DNA of 64,000 nucleotides from JAUMXJ01 sp041781135 (GTDB lineage Bacteria > Bacillota > Clostridia > Peptostreptococcales > Acidaminobacteraceae): NCBI GenBank assembly GCA_041781135.1, contig JBHAZV010000027.1, forward strand, positions 1 through 64,000, written 5' to 3'. The notes under the pieces are model-generated. The model was not told the DNA's origin, ran no database searches, and was given only the letters and a program-made list of their open reading frames with translations. Both the position numbers and the translations under genes were made by a program. Of this stretch, positions 43,423 through 51,476 are shown in pieces (positions within the stretch are counted from its first letter, which is position 1; every line of letters begins with the position of its first letter).

Positions 43423-44156
43423 TGGACAGCGGCAATCTGTGGCAGGCATACAAGGAAAAAGGAGACCAGACAGCAAAGGATCAGCTTATAGTGGGATATG
43501 TACCGCTTGTAAAAAGCATTGCAGGTCGCCTTTTTGTTACATATAACTCCCAGGTTGAGTATGACGATATAGTCGGGTACGGAATTATAGGACTCATAGA
43601 TGCTGTAGAGAAATTTGACCACAAAAAAGGCATTAAGTTTGAAACATATGCGAGCATCAGAATAAGGGGCGCAGTGGTTGATCACCTTCGGACAAACGAC
43701 TGGATTCCGAGGAGTCTAAGGGCGAAATACAGAAAAGTAGAGGAGGTGGTGCAGCGCCTCCAGAGCGAAATGGGCGGTGAAGCGACAGATGATATGATAG
43801 CCAAAGAGCTCGGTATGACCTTGGATGAGTACAGCAGCTACATGGGCGAGATCACGACCTATGCGGTGGTATCTCTCGAAGAAAAAATCGAAGAGAATAA
43901 ATCATTTGATATAGTATCCGAAGATGAGGACTATATGCCGGGTGAAGCTCTCGAACGAAAGGAACTAAAAAGAGCTCTTGCCGATGCGTTAAGGGGGCTT
44001 CCTGAAAAGGAACGCCAGGTTTTAGAGCTTTACTATTATTCTGAACTTACCTACAAAGAAATAGCGGCAGTGTTAGAGGTTACAGAATCCAGAATTTCAC
44101 AGATACATACAAAAGCCATTACAAAGCTGAAAGCTTCGCTTTCGGCATACAGATAG
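43422..44156 (+). CDS. sigD: Flagellar sigma factor SigD (FliA, sigma-28)
   Basis: RNA polymerase sigma factor for late flagellar genes. Region 2 is clear (YDDIVGYGIIGLIDAVEKFD, FETYASIRIRGAVVDHLR), as are region 3 and region 4 (LPEKERQVLELYYYSELTYK, VTESRISQIHTKAITKLK). I choose ATG 43422 (244 residues), after AAGGAG; a TTG one codon earlier is also in frame. As in B. subtilis, it is near the operon 3' end. Confidence 0.96.
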   Translation: MDSGNLWQAYKEKGDQTAKDQLIVGYVPLVKSIAGRLFVTYNSQVEYDDIVGYGIIGLIDAVEKFDHKKGIKFETYASIRIRGAVVDHLRTNDWIPRSLRAKYRKVEEVVQRLQSEMGGEATDDMIAKELGMTLDEYSSYMGEITTYAVVSLEEKIEENKSFDIVSEDEDYMPGEALERKELKRALADALRGLPEKERQVLELYYYSELTYKEIAAVLEVTESRISQIHTKAITKLKASLSAYR

Positions 44157-44165
44157 GAGGGAGAG

Positions 44166-45551
44166 ATGTCCGAAGAAAGGATCCGCAGGAATATCATCCG
44201 TGTAGAATTGTCCAATGATTATTATTCGGCTTTTCTCACGATTATACGCGATGACGGCGCGCCTACAGTCAAGGAAGCAGATGTTCAGAGCGTGCTTGCA
44301 GACAGGCAGGTTGTTTTTGGGGTGGATATTGCCGCAATAAGGCAGGCAATAAGTGAGGGCGAGGTAGTAAACAGGCTGATTGCTTCGGGTATACCTCACA
44401 GAAACGGCCAGGATGCAGAAATAATTTACAATTTCGACACGAATATGGATGTAAAGCCCGAAATTTTGGAGGATGGCACTGTAAATTTCAAAAATATGGG
44501 TTTTATCAAGTCCTGTGAGGCGGGGGCTGTACTTGTAGAGAAAAAACTTGCAACTAATGGAATTTCCGGAACGACTGTCACAGGAAGAAATATCTCTGGC
44601 AGGGACGGCAAGGACAAGGTGCTTGCAGCGGGAAAGAATACTCATCTCTCCGAGGACGGAACGCAGCTGATCTCCGATATCGACGGCAGGATAAGCTTTG
44701 ACGGCAAGAAAGTTTCGGTGCTTTCGGTTATGGAGATAAAGGGAGATGTGGGAATTTCCACCGGCAATATAAAATTTGTCGGAAGCGTGGTTGTAGGAGG
44801 CAATATCTGCGACGGCTACGAAATCGAGACTACCGGAGACCTCACGGTAAACGGGGTTATAGAGGGCGCTAAAGTCAAGGTTGGAGGAAACCTCAATTTG
44901 TCCAGGGGAATCAAAGGCCATGGCGAAGCAGAAATTTCGGTCGCAGGCAATCTTGTTACGAATTTTATAAACAGCGCGGCTGAACTGTGGGTTGGCGGAA
45001 ATATCGAAGCGAACGCAATCATAACTTCAAAAGTCAAATGTGACGGCGATATTAAGCTGACAGGCAAGAAAGGTCAGCTCTTAGGCGGCGAGACGCTCTG
45101 CAAGGGAAATCTCGAAGCGATGACAATAGGCTCGGATTTAGAGGTCATAACCGAGATAAAAATGGGACTCGACACGGATATTGTAGAGGAGATAAAATCG
45201 ATTTCATCGGAGCTTAAAGAGCTTGTGGTCACTTATGATAAGCTTGGCAAGGACATACAGACATTGCTCAACAAGCTTAAGCTCAGTCCGGATAATGAAA
45301 AACTAAAACAGACAATCGTTGCAAATAAAAAAGAATATGACGCGGTAGAAGTTAAGACTCAGGAGCAGAAATCAAGGCTCAGACTACTACAGGAGTTAGC
45401 AAGCAGCGCTACTACCTCCTGTGTGAGAGCTGGACTCATGTATCCGGGTACGCGTGTAAAAATCGGCAACTCGGTTTATCACGCTAAGTTTCAGATGCAG
45501 AATACGATTTTGAAGAGGGATAAGGGCGATATAGTGGCGATAGGATATTAG
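44166..45551 (+). CDS. FapA family (DUF342) protein
   Basis: A 461-residue protein of the FapA/DUF342 family. The N-terminal region (1-190) is mixed alpha/beta with SGTTVTGRNI-like GISGTTVTGRNISG; residues about 195-330 form repeated strands with VGGN motifs (VVVGGNICDGYEIETTGDL, VGGNLNLSRGIKG, VGGNIEAN), predicted to be a right-handed beta-helix; a coiled coil follows (about 340-410). It directly follows sigD with an ideal ribosome binding site. In other bacteria FapA-type proteins affect polar localisation or flagellar assembly; the role here is inferred. Confidence 0.85.
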   Translation: MSEERIRRNIIRVELSNDYYSAFLTIIRDDGAPTVKEADVQSVLADRQVVFGVDIAAIRQAISEGEVVNRLIASGIPHRNGQDAEIIYNFDTNMDVKPEILEDGTVNFKNMGFIKSCEAGAVLVEKKLATNGISGTTVTGRNISGRDGKDKVLAAGKNTHLSEDGTQLISDIDGRISFDGKKVSVLSVMEIKGDVGISTGNIKFVGSVVVGGNICDGYEIETTGDLTVNGVIEGAKVKVGGNLNLSRGIKGHGEAEISVAGNLVTNFINSAAELWVGGNIEANAIITSKVKCDGDIKLTGKKGQLLGGETLCKGNLEAMTIGSDLEVITEIKMGLDTDIVEEIKSISSELKELVVTYDKLGKDIQTLLNKLKLSPDNEKLKQTIVANKKEYDAVEVKTQEQKSRLRLLQELASSATTSCVRAGLMYPGTRVKIGNSVYHAKFQMQNTILKRDKGDIVAIGY

Positions 45552-45561
45552 CGGAGGCTGT

Positions 45562-45894
45562 ATGTCGATAAGACCCATAGATATGCAGGTTGCAGTTAAG
45601 GGCGCTCAGGAAGTGGGCGTCATGAAGCAAAACGCTCTCAATAAGCAGGATAACCAGCTTCTAAATGTTCAGCAGCAGGCGGCTGCTGAGGTTAGGCACG
45701 ATCTTCAGTCTGTACAGTCAAATGTAAAGACGGATTCGGCAGAGCTTAAGAGGCGCTCTAGGGAAGAAGACGGCAAGCGCCAGGCGCAAAGTGATTCGCG
45801 CGAGCGAGGGCAAAAAAAAGACGGAGAGGAAAGAGATATGTCTGAATCCCGTTATCCAAAGGATAAGGGCAGACATATAGACATCAGGATATAG
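45562..45894 (+). CDS. Small charged protein of clostridial flagellar operons, unknown
   Basis: A 110-residue hydrophilic protein beginning MSIRPIDMQVAVKGAQEVG, a start I associate with small proteins downstream of fapA in clostridial motility operons. The C-terminal half is strongly charged (Arg, Lys, Glu, Asp) and probably disordered, ending RHIDIRI. No membrane segment or known domain is seen. GGAGG precedes the ATG. Function unknown. Confidence 0.7.
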   Translation: MSIRPIDMQVAVKGAQEVGVMKQNALNKQDNQLLNVQQQAAAEVRHDLQSVQSNVKTDSAELKRRSREEDGKRQAQSDSRERGQKKDGEERDMSESRYPKDKGRHIDIRI

Positions 45895-45902
45895 TCGGTT
45901 AA

Positions 45903-46385
45903 ATGTGGTTTTTAGCGATTTTTGTAGGCATAGTCGCGGTACTTGCGGGTATTTTGCTGCTCAGGAGCGAATTTAATGCCGCGGTGCGTTCTATGCCCAG
46001 GAGCGGCGGTGCGGAGGATTTCAGAAGAGAGTTAGATGAGATTAACTCTTCTTTTTTTGATATTGCCAATGATCTTGAGGGCAAGTACAGTATTCATGAA
46101 AAGCAGCTGAATGATATCGAATTGTTGCTGCGCGAATACATGAATAAGCAAATAGATCAGAGGCGAAGCGGTAAAAAAAACACAAAGCCTGAATCACAAA
46201 ATAATATGGTTCCTGATAAATCAGAGGATTTGATACCATTTGAGAACATCGGGCCAGATAGGGTAGTTGCAAGAGAGGCGGCCGCGCTTATAAGCGAGGG
46301 CTGTACTTTTCAGGAGACTGCAAAACGCCTCGGAGTCAGCGTGAGCGCTCTCAGGCTGATCCTCGGCGTTAATGAGAATAAATAA
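45903..46385 (+). CDS. DUF6115/SwrB-like membrane protein with C-terminal HTH
   Basis: A 160-residue protein occupying the place of B. subtilis swrB (ylxL) after sigD. The N-terminus is one membrane helix (WFLAIFVGIVAVLAGILLL), followed by a helical charged region (about 35-90) and a C-terminal helix-turn-helix-like segment FQETAKRLGVSVSALRLILG. SwrB promotes switch maturation and swarming in Bacillus; equivalence is based on position and architecture, not close sequence match. Confidence 0.7.
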   Translation: MWFLAIFVGIVAVLAGILLLRSEFNAAVRSMPRSGGAEDFRRELDEINSSFFDIANDLEGKYSIHEKQLNDIELLLREYMNKQIDQRRSGKKNTKPESQNNMVPDKSEDLIPFENIGPDRVVAREAAALISEGCTFQETAKRLGVSVSALRLILGVNENK

Positions 46386-46410
46386 TATTCAGTTTGTTTT
46401 AACGTCGTTT

Positions 46411-47334
46411 TTAGTATCGTTTGACACTGTACTTGCCGGAACTATCCGAATACATTGATACTAACATCGGAATTCCGATAATGAGCACTGCGCCGATACC
46501 TATTCCTATATCCATCAGGAATTTGCCTTTGAGCTCCGGTTCTTCGAATATCAAAGGAAGAGTCTCCGGGAGCACCTCAAAAAATGTAACGATGTAGTAT
46601 TCTTTGAGTGTATTGTAGAAGTTCCATGTCCATTCCAATACGCTTCCCCCAAAAATTGCGGCAATACTGATGACAAATACTATTACTGCGCCCGCGATAC
46701 TGACTTTTTTGCCTAAAAGCTCATAGCCTTTGAACGCGAGGAAAATGGTGGCGAATCCGGCGAACCACGCATAGTAGCCGAGCACGCCTATAAACGCCCA
46801 GAGCAAACCGCCGATTATTGCGCCCGCCGCCGCTCCTATTATGCCGAGCGGGATATTTTCGCCTTTTTGTTTGATTAGCTGCTTTTTGTCCTCTAAACTG
46901 CCTAAAATTTGATCGTATGACCCCTGGCTGAGGAAGAAGTATTCGCCGTTGATTTCTGTCAGGCGCACTGTTCCGTCGTCGCTCCCGGATTCGAAGCATC
47001 CTGATTCGTATCCGTTGTCTCTCAGGTAAGCTGTCAGCTCTTCCAGAAAGGTCGGCAAGTTGTTTGTGACTGCGTTCGAACCCATTTCTGCTTTGATTGC
47101 ATACTGCAAAAAGTTAAATTTGCTGCATTTGCACGATTTTTTAAGCTCTTGAATCTTTTCGTCGAGCGTCGGATCGCTTTTTAGGTTTGCGCCGATATTG
47201 ATTTTTACTGTATTTTGGGCGTCGTCGCAGACTACTACTGTGTAAAATCCGTTTATTTTACCGCAAAATACGTTTCCCACTGTGTTTTCTAAATAGAATT
47301 TGTCTATAAGAAATTGATATTTTTGGTTTGCCAT
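46411..47334 (-). CDS. Unknown membrane protein
   Basis: I do not recognise this 307-residue protein. The first 130 residues are soluble (MANQKYQFLIDKFYLENTVG onward, with a lysine/cysteine-rich LKKSCKCSKFN segment). The C-terminal half contains about four membrane helices: IGAAAGAIIGGLLWAFIGVL, an adjacent YYAWFAGFATIFLAF helix, VSIAGAVIVFVISIAAIFGG and GIGIGAVLIIGIPMLVSMY. I place the start at 47334, which has a perfect AGGAGG upstream; the frame opens 12 codons earlier. It has a strong promoter of its own and is convergent with the flagellar operon. Confidence 0.8.
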   Translation of the reverse strand: MANQKYQFLIDKFYLENTVGNVFCGKINGFYTVVVCDDAQNTVKINIGANLKSDPTLDEKIQELKKSCKCSKFNFLQYAIKAEMGSNAVTNNLPTFLEELTAYLRDNGYESGCFESGSDDGTVRLTEINGEYFFLSQGSYDQILGSLEDKKQLIKQKGENIPLGIIGAAAGAIIGGLLWAFIGVLGYYAWFAGFATIFLAFKGYELLGKKVSIAGAVIVFVISIAAIFGGSVLEWTWNFYNTLKEYYIVTFFEVLPETLPLIFEEPELKGKFLMDIGIGIGAVLIIGIPMLVSMYSDSSGKYSVKRY

Positions 47335-47370
47335 TTGTCCTCCTGTTTGAACTAAATTTTGGGCAAGCAA

Positions 47371-47399
47371 ATTATATTAAATTTTTTGGGGTGGGTCAA
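47371..47399 (-). promoter_or_regulatory. Strong sigma-A promoter of the unknown membrane protein
   Basis: Read on the minus strand: TTGACC (47399-47394), an exact 17-base spacer and TATAAT (47376-47371). The predicted start near 47364 leaves a 30-base leader with AGGAGG before ATG 47334. Confidence 0.75.
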
Positions 47400-47451
47400 G
47401 GTAAATGTTTGCTTCAAAAATCAGTGGATAATTACTTATCTTTTGTACTAT

Positions 47452-47460
47452 TGTTATAAT
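47452..47460 (+). promoter_or_regulatory. Extended -10 promoter upstream of aspS
   Basis: TGT then TATAAT (47455-47460) is a perfect extended -10, giving a leader of about 77 bases. A second extended -10, TGT-TAAAAT (47517-47525), lies closer to the gene. I find no T-box specifier/antiterminator sequence in the leader. Confidence 0.55.
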
Positions 47461-47543
47461 ATTTACTGATTATCTGCGGTCACAAAAACTGGTGTATACA
47501 CAAATCTTGTTTGCTGTGTTAAAATAAACGGATAGGAGGGAGT

Positions 47544-49337
47544 ATGGGAGAATTACTTGGAAATAAGAGAAGAACGCATTACTGCGGAGAAATATCAGAA
47601 GCGCTCGTAGGACAAAGACTTGTGCTCATGGGCTGGGTTCAGACCAAGAGGGAGAAAAAGAGCGTTATTTTTATAGATTTAAGAGACAGAAGCGGGATTG
47701 CGCAGCTTGTCATAGAGGCAGACAGGGCGCCGGAGGCGTTTGATAAAGCGAAGGCTTCAAGGGGTGAATACGTGCTTTGCGCGTCCGGAACTCTTGTGGA
47801 AAGGGCCTCAAAAAATCCTAAAATTCCAACAGGCGGAGTAGAGCTTATCGTAGACGAACTCAAAGTTCTTTCGGAGGCAAAGGTCCCGCCGATACATATA
47901 GATGATGAAGATGCCGCAGGTGAAAAGCTCACTCTTAAATACAGATACCTTGAATTGAGAAAGCCAAGAATCCAAAATATTATCCGCGCAAGACACGAAG
48001 CGCTCATGACAGTTCACAGATATATGAATGAACGCGGCTTTTTATACATAGATACGCCTCTGCTATACAAACCCACTCCGGAGGGCGCGCGGGAATACCT
48101 CGTTCCTTCGAGCGTAAATAAAGGAAAATTTTACGCGCTTCCGCAGTCGCCGCAGGTTTTTAAGCAGATACTTATGGTGGGCGGGGCCGATAAATATTAT
48201 CAAATCGCTAAGTGCTTTAGGGATGAAGCGCTTAGAGCCGACAGACAGCCCGAATTTTCTCAGATAGACATCGAGATGTCGTTTATAGATGAAGAAGACA
48301 TATACGAACTTGTAGAGGGTCTGGTCTGCGATATTTTCAGAGATGTGAAGGGGATCGAACTTAAGCGACCTTTCCGGAGAATGCCGTATGATGAGGCGAT
48401 GAGGCGCTTTGGCTCGGATAAGCCGGATCTTCGGTTTGGTTTTGAACTTACAGAACTGACTGATCTATTTGAAAATACAGAATTTGCGCCGTTCAGGGCA
48501 TGTGTGGAGAAGGGCAGGAGCATAAGGGCTATAAATGTCGCCGGCAGCGAGGAAAATTTTTCGTCCAAGGATGTTTCAAAGCTTGGCGAATTTGTAAAAA
48601 TCTATGGCGCAAAAGGGCTTGCGCACATCAGGCTAAGGGGCGGAGAGGTTCAGTCGTCGCTTTCGAAGGTTCTTACAGAAGCAGAGATCGGCGCTGTTGT
48701 CGATAGAATGGGCGCAAAGGACGGCGACCTGATATTTATAATTGCAGACAAGAACAACGAAGTCTTTAACGGTCTTTCGGCGCTAAGGGGCGAGTGTGCA
48801 AGGCGGCTCGGACTTGTAGATCCCAATCATTACGAGGTGCTCTGGGTCAATAATATGCCGCTTTACGAATACAAAGAGGAAGAAGATAAATACTATGCGG
48901 CGCACCATCCGTTTACTTCGCCGAAGGACGAAAGCCTTGATATACTTACGAGCGACAGGGACGCGTGCAGAGCGAAGGCATACGACCTCGTCATAAACGG
49001 CTATGAGGCGGCGGGCGGTTCAATAAGAATTCACGATATAGATCTTCAGAGAAGATTTTTTGAGGCGCTCGGAATCAGCGAGGAAGATATTCAGGATAAA
49101 TTCGGCTTCCTGCTGGAGGCGCTCAGCTACGGCACTCCGCCGCACGGCGGAATTGCATTTGGTCTGGACAGACTTGTAATGCTGCTTACGGGAACTGAAA
49201 ATATAAAGGATGTCATTGCGTTCCCGAAAAATCAGGAGGCGAGATGCCTTATGACCGGTTCGCCTGTTGAGGTTCCGGATGTTACACTTTCGGAACTTTC
49301 TATAACGGCGGTGCGTACTCCAAAGAATGTCGAATAA
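47544..49337 (+). CDS. aspS: Aspartyl-tRNA synthetase
   Basis: Class II synthetase charging tRNA-Asp. The N-terminal OB-fold anticodon domain (LVLMGWVQTKREKKSVIFID), the motif 2 region (KCFRDEALRADRQPEFSQID), the bacterial GAD insertion domain (about 300-410) and motif 3 (GIAFGLDRLVMLLTG) are all present. Length 597 is the normal bacterial size. The ribosome binding site is AGGAGGG. First gene of an aspS-rseC-proS unit. Confidence 0.97.
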   Translation: MGELLGNKRRTHYCGEISEALVGQRLVLMGWVQTKREKKSVIFIDLRDRSGIAQLVIEADRAPEAFDKAKASRGEYVLCASGTLVERASKNPKIPTGGVELIVDELKVLSEAKVPPIHIDDEDAAGEKLTLKYRYLELRKPRIQNIIRARHEALMTVHRYMNERGFLYIDTPLLYKPTPEGAREYLVPSSVNKGKFYALPQSPQVFKQILMVGGADKYYQIAKCFRDEALRADRQPEFSQIDIEMSFIDEEDIYELVEGLVCDIFRDVKGIELKRPFRRMPYDEAMRRFGSDKPDLRFGFELTELTDLFENTEFAPFRACVEKGRSIRAINVAGSEENFSSKDVSKLGEFVKIYGAKGLAHIRLRGGEVQSSLSKVLTEAEIGAVVDRMGAKDGDLIFIIADKNNEVFNGLSALRGECARRLGLVDPNHYEVLWVNNMPLYEYKEEEDKYYAAHHPFTSPKDESLDILTSDRDACRAKAYDLVINGYEAAGGSIRIHDIDLQRRFFEALGISEEDIQDKFGFLLEALSYGTPPHGGIAFGLDRLVMLLTGTENIKDVIAFPKNQEARCLMTGSPVEVPDVTLSELSITAVRTPKNVE

Positions 49338-49371
49338 GCATGCCGCATAATGCGTAATATATTAAAGCGTG

Positions 49372-49390
49372 GCCTGCAAAGAATGCAGGC
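49372..49390 (+). other. Hairpin after aspS without U-tract
   Basis: GCCTGCA (49372-49378), loop AAGAA, TGCAGGC (49384-49390) is a perfect 7-bp stem but is followed by TGCGGCCC rather than T residues. It may be an mRNA processing or stability element within the operon. Confidence 0.4.
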
Positions 49391-49438
49391 TGCGGCCCGA
49401 AAAACATTTGGACCGCGATTGGCTTGAATAGGTATACT

Positions 49439-49912
49439 ATGAATGATGAAGGGATTGTTAAAGAGGTACTTGCGCCCATAGATGGCAGTCAGGGCAGGGC
49501 GCTCATAAAAATCGGAAGGGCGTCCGCCTGTGAGCACTGTCCGGCCGGCGGACTCTGCGGAGTAAAGGATATGGAGGTCGAGGCGCGATATGATTTAGGC
49601 GCGTTCGGCAGCCTTGCGCCCGGCGACGGGGTCAGGATAGATATTCCGGTAAGGGGCGGGCTCAAGGCGGCGCTGCTGATGTACGCTGTTCCGCTTGCGC
49701 TGCTCGGCGCGGGTATGGCCGCCGGTATTTTTGCCGGAGTCTCGGAGCTTTTATCTTTTGGCATAGGGCTGCTGCTTATGGCGGCGGCGTACTATGCAAT
49801 ACACAGAAATAATAAGCGATTTGAGCGTGACAGCGCTTACAGCGCAAAGATTACGAGAGTTATTTCGGCGGTCGTTCAGCTTGAATCAGGGTTTGGAACA
49901 CATGCAGGATAG
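49439..49912 (+). CDS. rseC: SoxR-reducing system protein RseC family
   Basis: A 157-residue membrane protein of the RseC family, associated with Rnf-type electron transport. The N-terminal domain holds the conserved cysteine cluster CEHCPAGGLC, followed by a small beta domain (SLAPGDGVRIDIP) and two membrane helices (ALLMYAVPLALLGAGMAAGI and FGIGLLLMAAAYYAI). I choose ATG 49439, with AGGT upstream; the frame opens at TTG 49424. No rnf genes are in this window. It lies between two synthetase genes. Confidence 0.87.
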   Translation: MNDEGIVKEVLAPIDGSQGRALIKIGRASACEHCPAGGLCGVKDMEVEARYDLGAFGSLAPGDGVRIDIPVRGGLKAALLMYAVPLALLGAGMAAGIFAGVSELLSFGIGLLLMAAAYYAIHRNNKRFERDSAYSAKITRVISAVVQLESGFGTHAG

Positions 49913-49977
49913 GCTCTGCGCGTTTTGGTAGACATACTGATTATACAAAAACACATAATATAGATTTGGCGGTGATT

Positions 49978-51423
49978 ATGGCAGGAAAGGAAAAGGATTT
50001 TGTAAAAGATATCACGGATATGGACGTCGATTTCGCCCAGTGGTACACGGATGTAATTAAAAAGACGGATATGGTGGATTATTCGCCTGTCAAGGGATTT
50101 ATGGTTATAAAGCCCTATGGCTACGCGCTGTGGGAGGGCATACAGTCATATTTAGACAGACGGTTTAAGGAGACCGGCCATCAGAATATGTATTTTCCGC
50201 TGCTTATTCCGGAGAGCTTGCTGACCAAGGAAAAGGAGCATGTTGAGGGATTTGCGCCGGAAGTCGCATGGGTAACGCATGGAGGCAGTGAGGAGCTTGC
50301 GGAGAGGCTGTGCGTGCGCCCTACTTCAGAGACTATTATCTGTTCTATGTACGCAAAGTGGCTCAATTCCTATCGGGAGCTTCCATATCTTTACAATCAG
50401 TGGTGCAGCGTAGTGCGCTGGGAGAAGAATACCAGACCTTTTTTAAGGACGAGCGAGTTTTTGTGGCAGGAAGGACACACGCTCCACGAAACTGCGGAGG
50501 AGGCAGAGCGAGAGACGCTGCAGCAGCTTGAAATATATCGCGAAATGTGCAGCGAACTCCTTGCAATTCCACTGATTTGCGGCAGAAAGTCCGAACGCGA
50601 AAAGTTTGCGGGCGCGCATGCGACATATACCATAGAGGCGTTTATGCACGACGGCAAGGCGCTTCAGTCCGGCACATCGCATAACCTGGCTCAGCATTTT
50701 ACAAAAGCCTTCGACATCAAGTATCAGGGCAGGAACGGCGAGCTTGAATATCCGTATCATACGTCCTGGGGGGTTTCCACAAGGCTGATCGGCGCGATAA
50801 TCATGGTGCACGGAGACAACAGGGGGCTTGTGCTGCCGCCAAGGCTTGCGCCTACACAGGTTGTAATTGTGCCTATAGCGATGAAGAAGGAAGGAGTGCT
50901 CGAGCATGCCAGGGCGCTCAGAGACGAACTTGCCGCTGCGGGCATAAGGGTGCTTTTAGACGACAGCGCGGAGAATTCTCCCGGCTGGAAGTTCAACGAA
51001 TACGAAATGAAGGGAATTCCTTTGAGGCTCGAGGTCGGGCCGCGCGATATTGAAGCGGGCAAAGTGCTTTACAGTATAAGACATAGTCAGGAAAAGGCGG
51101 ATATTGCCAGAGATGGAGCTGCAGAGTCGGTGGCTGCAATTCTTGACAGAATACATGGAGAGATGTACTCAAAGGCCGAAAAATCAATGCAGGAAAAGAC
51201 ATTTGTTGTAGAGAACTATGAACAATTCAAGAAAATAATGTCAGAAAAGGCAGGGATAGCCAAAGCGATGTGGTGCGGCTGCGAGGAGTGCGAGGTCAAG
51301 GTAAAAGAGGAAACGTCCGCTACAATACGGTGTATTCCTTTTGATCAGGAGGATTTAGGCGACACATGTCCTTTCTGCGGAAAACCTGCAAAGCACATGG
51401 TAGTTATGGGTAAGTCGTATTAG
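49978..51423 (+). CDS. proS: Prolyl-tRNA synthetase, archaeal/eukaryal type (ProS type 3)
   Basis: Class II synthetase charging tRNA-Pro. It starts with KDFVKDITDMDVDFAQWYTD and continues to motif 2 (NQWCSVVRWEKNTRPFLRTS) and AHATYTIEAFMHDGKALQSG, the type 3 hallmarks; it lacks the bacterial editing insertion. The C-terminal zinc-binding-like domain carries CGCEEC and CPFCGKP. At 481 residues from ATG 49978 (GGCGGTG upstream; a TTG four codons earlier is also in frame) it matches the type 3 size. Common in Clostridia. Confidence 0.95.
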   Translation: MAGKEKDFVKDITDMDVDFAQWYTDVIKKTDMVDYSPVKGFMVIKPYGYALWEGIQSYLDRRFKETGHQNMYFPLLIPESLLTKEKEHVEGFAPEVAWVTHGGSEELAERLCVRPTSETIICSMYAKWLNSYRELPYLYNQWCSVVRWEKNTRPFLRTSEFLWQEGHTLHETAEEAERETLQQLEIYREMCSELLAIPLICGRKSEREKFAGAHATYTIEAFMHDGKALQSGTSHNLAQHFTKAFDIKYQGRNGELEYPYHTSWGVSTRLIGAIIMVHGDNRGLVLPPRLAPTQVVIVPIAMKKEGVLEHARALRDELAAAGIRVLLDDSAENSPGWKFNEYEMKGIPLRLEVGPRDIEAGKVLYSIRHSQEKADIARDGAAESVAAILDRIHGEMYSKAEKSMQEKTFVVENYEQFKKIMSEKAGIAKAMWCGCEECEVKVKEETSATIRCIPFDQEDLGDTCPFCGKPAKHMVVMGKSY

Positions 51424-51433
51424 CGCGAAACGG

Positions 51434-51454
51434 AAGCGTTTGCGGGCGCTTTTT
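51434..51454 (+). terminator. Weak terminator after proS
   Basis: AAGCG (51434-51438) pairs with CGCTT (51447-51451) across an 8-base loop and runs into TTTT. The stem is only five base pairs (six with a G-U pair). Confidence 0.35.
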
Positions 51455-51476
51455 GAGTAATTGCAAAGGAGTGGCG

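Noticed and set aside
47461..47543. Possible T-box leader before aspS
   Set aside because: I could not find the conserved T-box sequence or a specifier loop/antiterminator pair; the leader is also too short.
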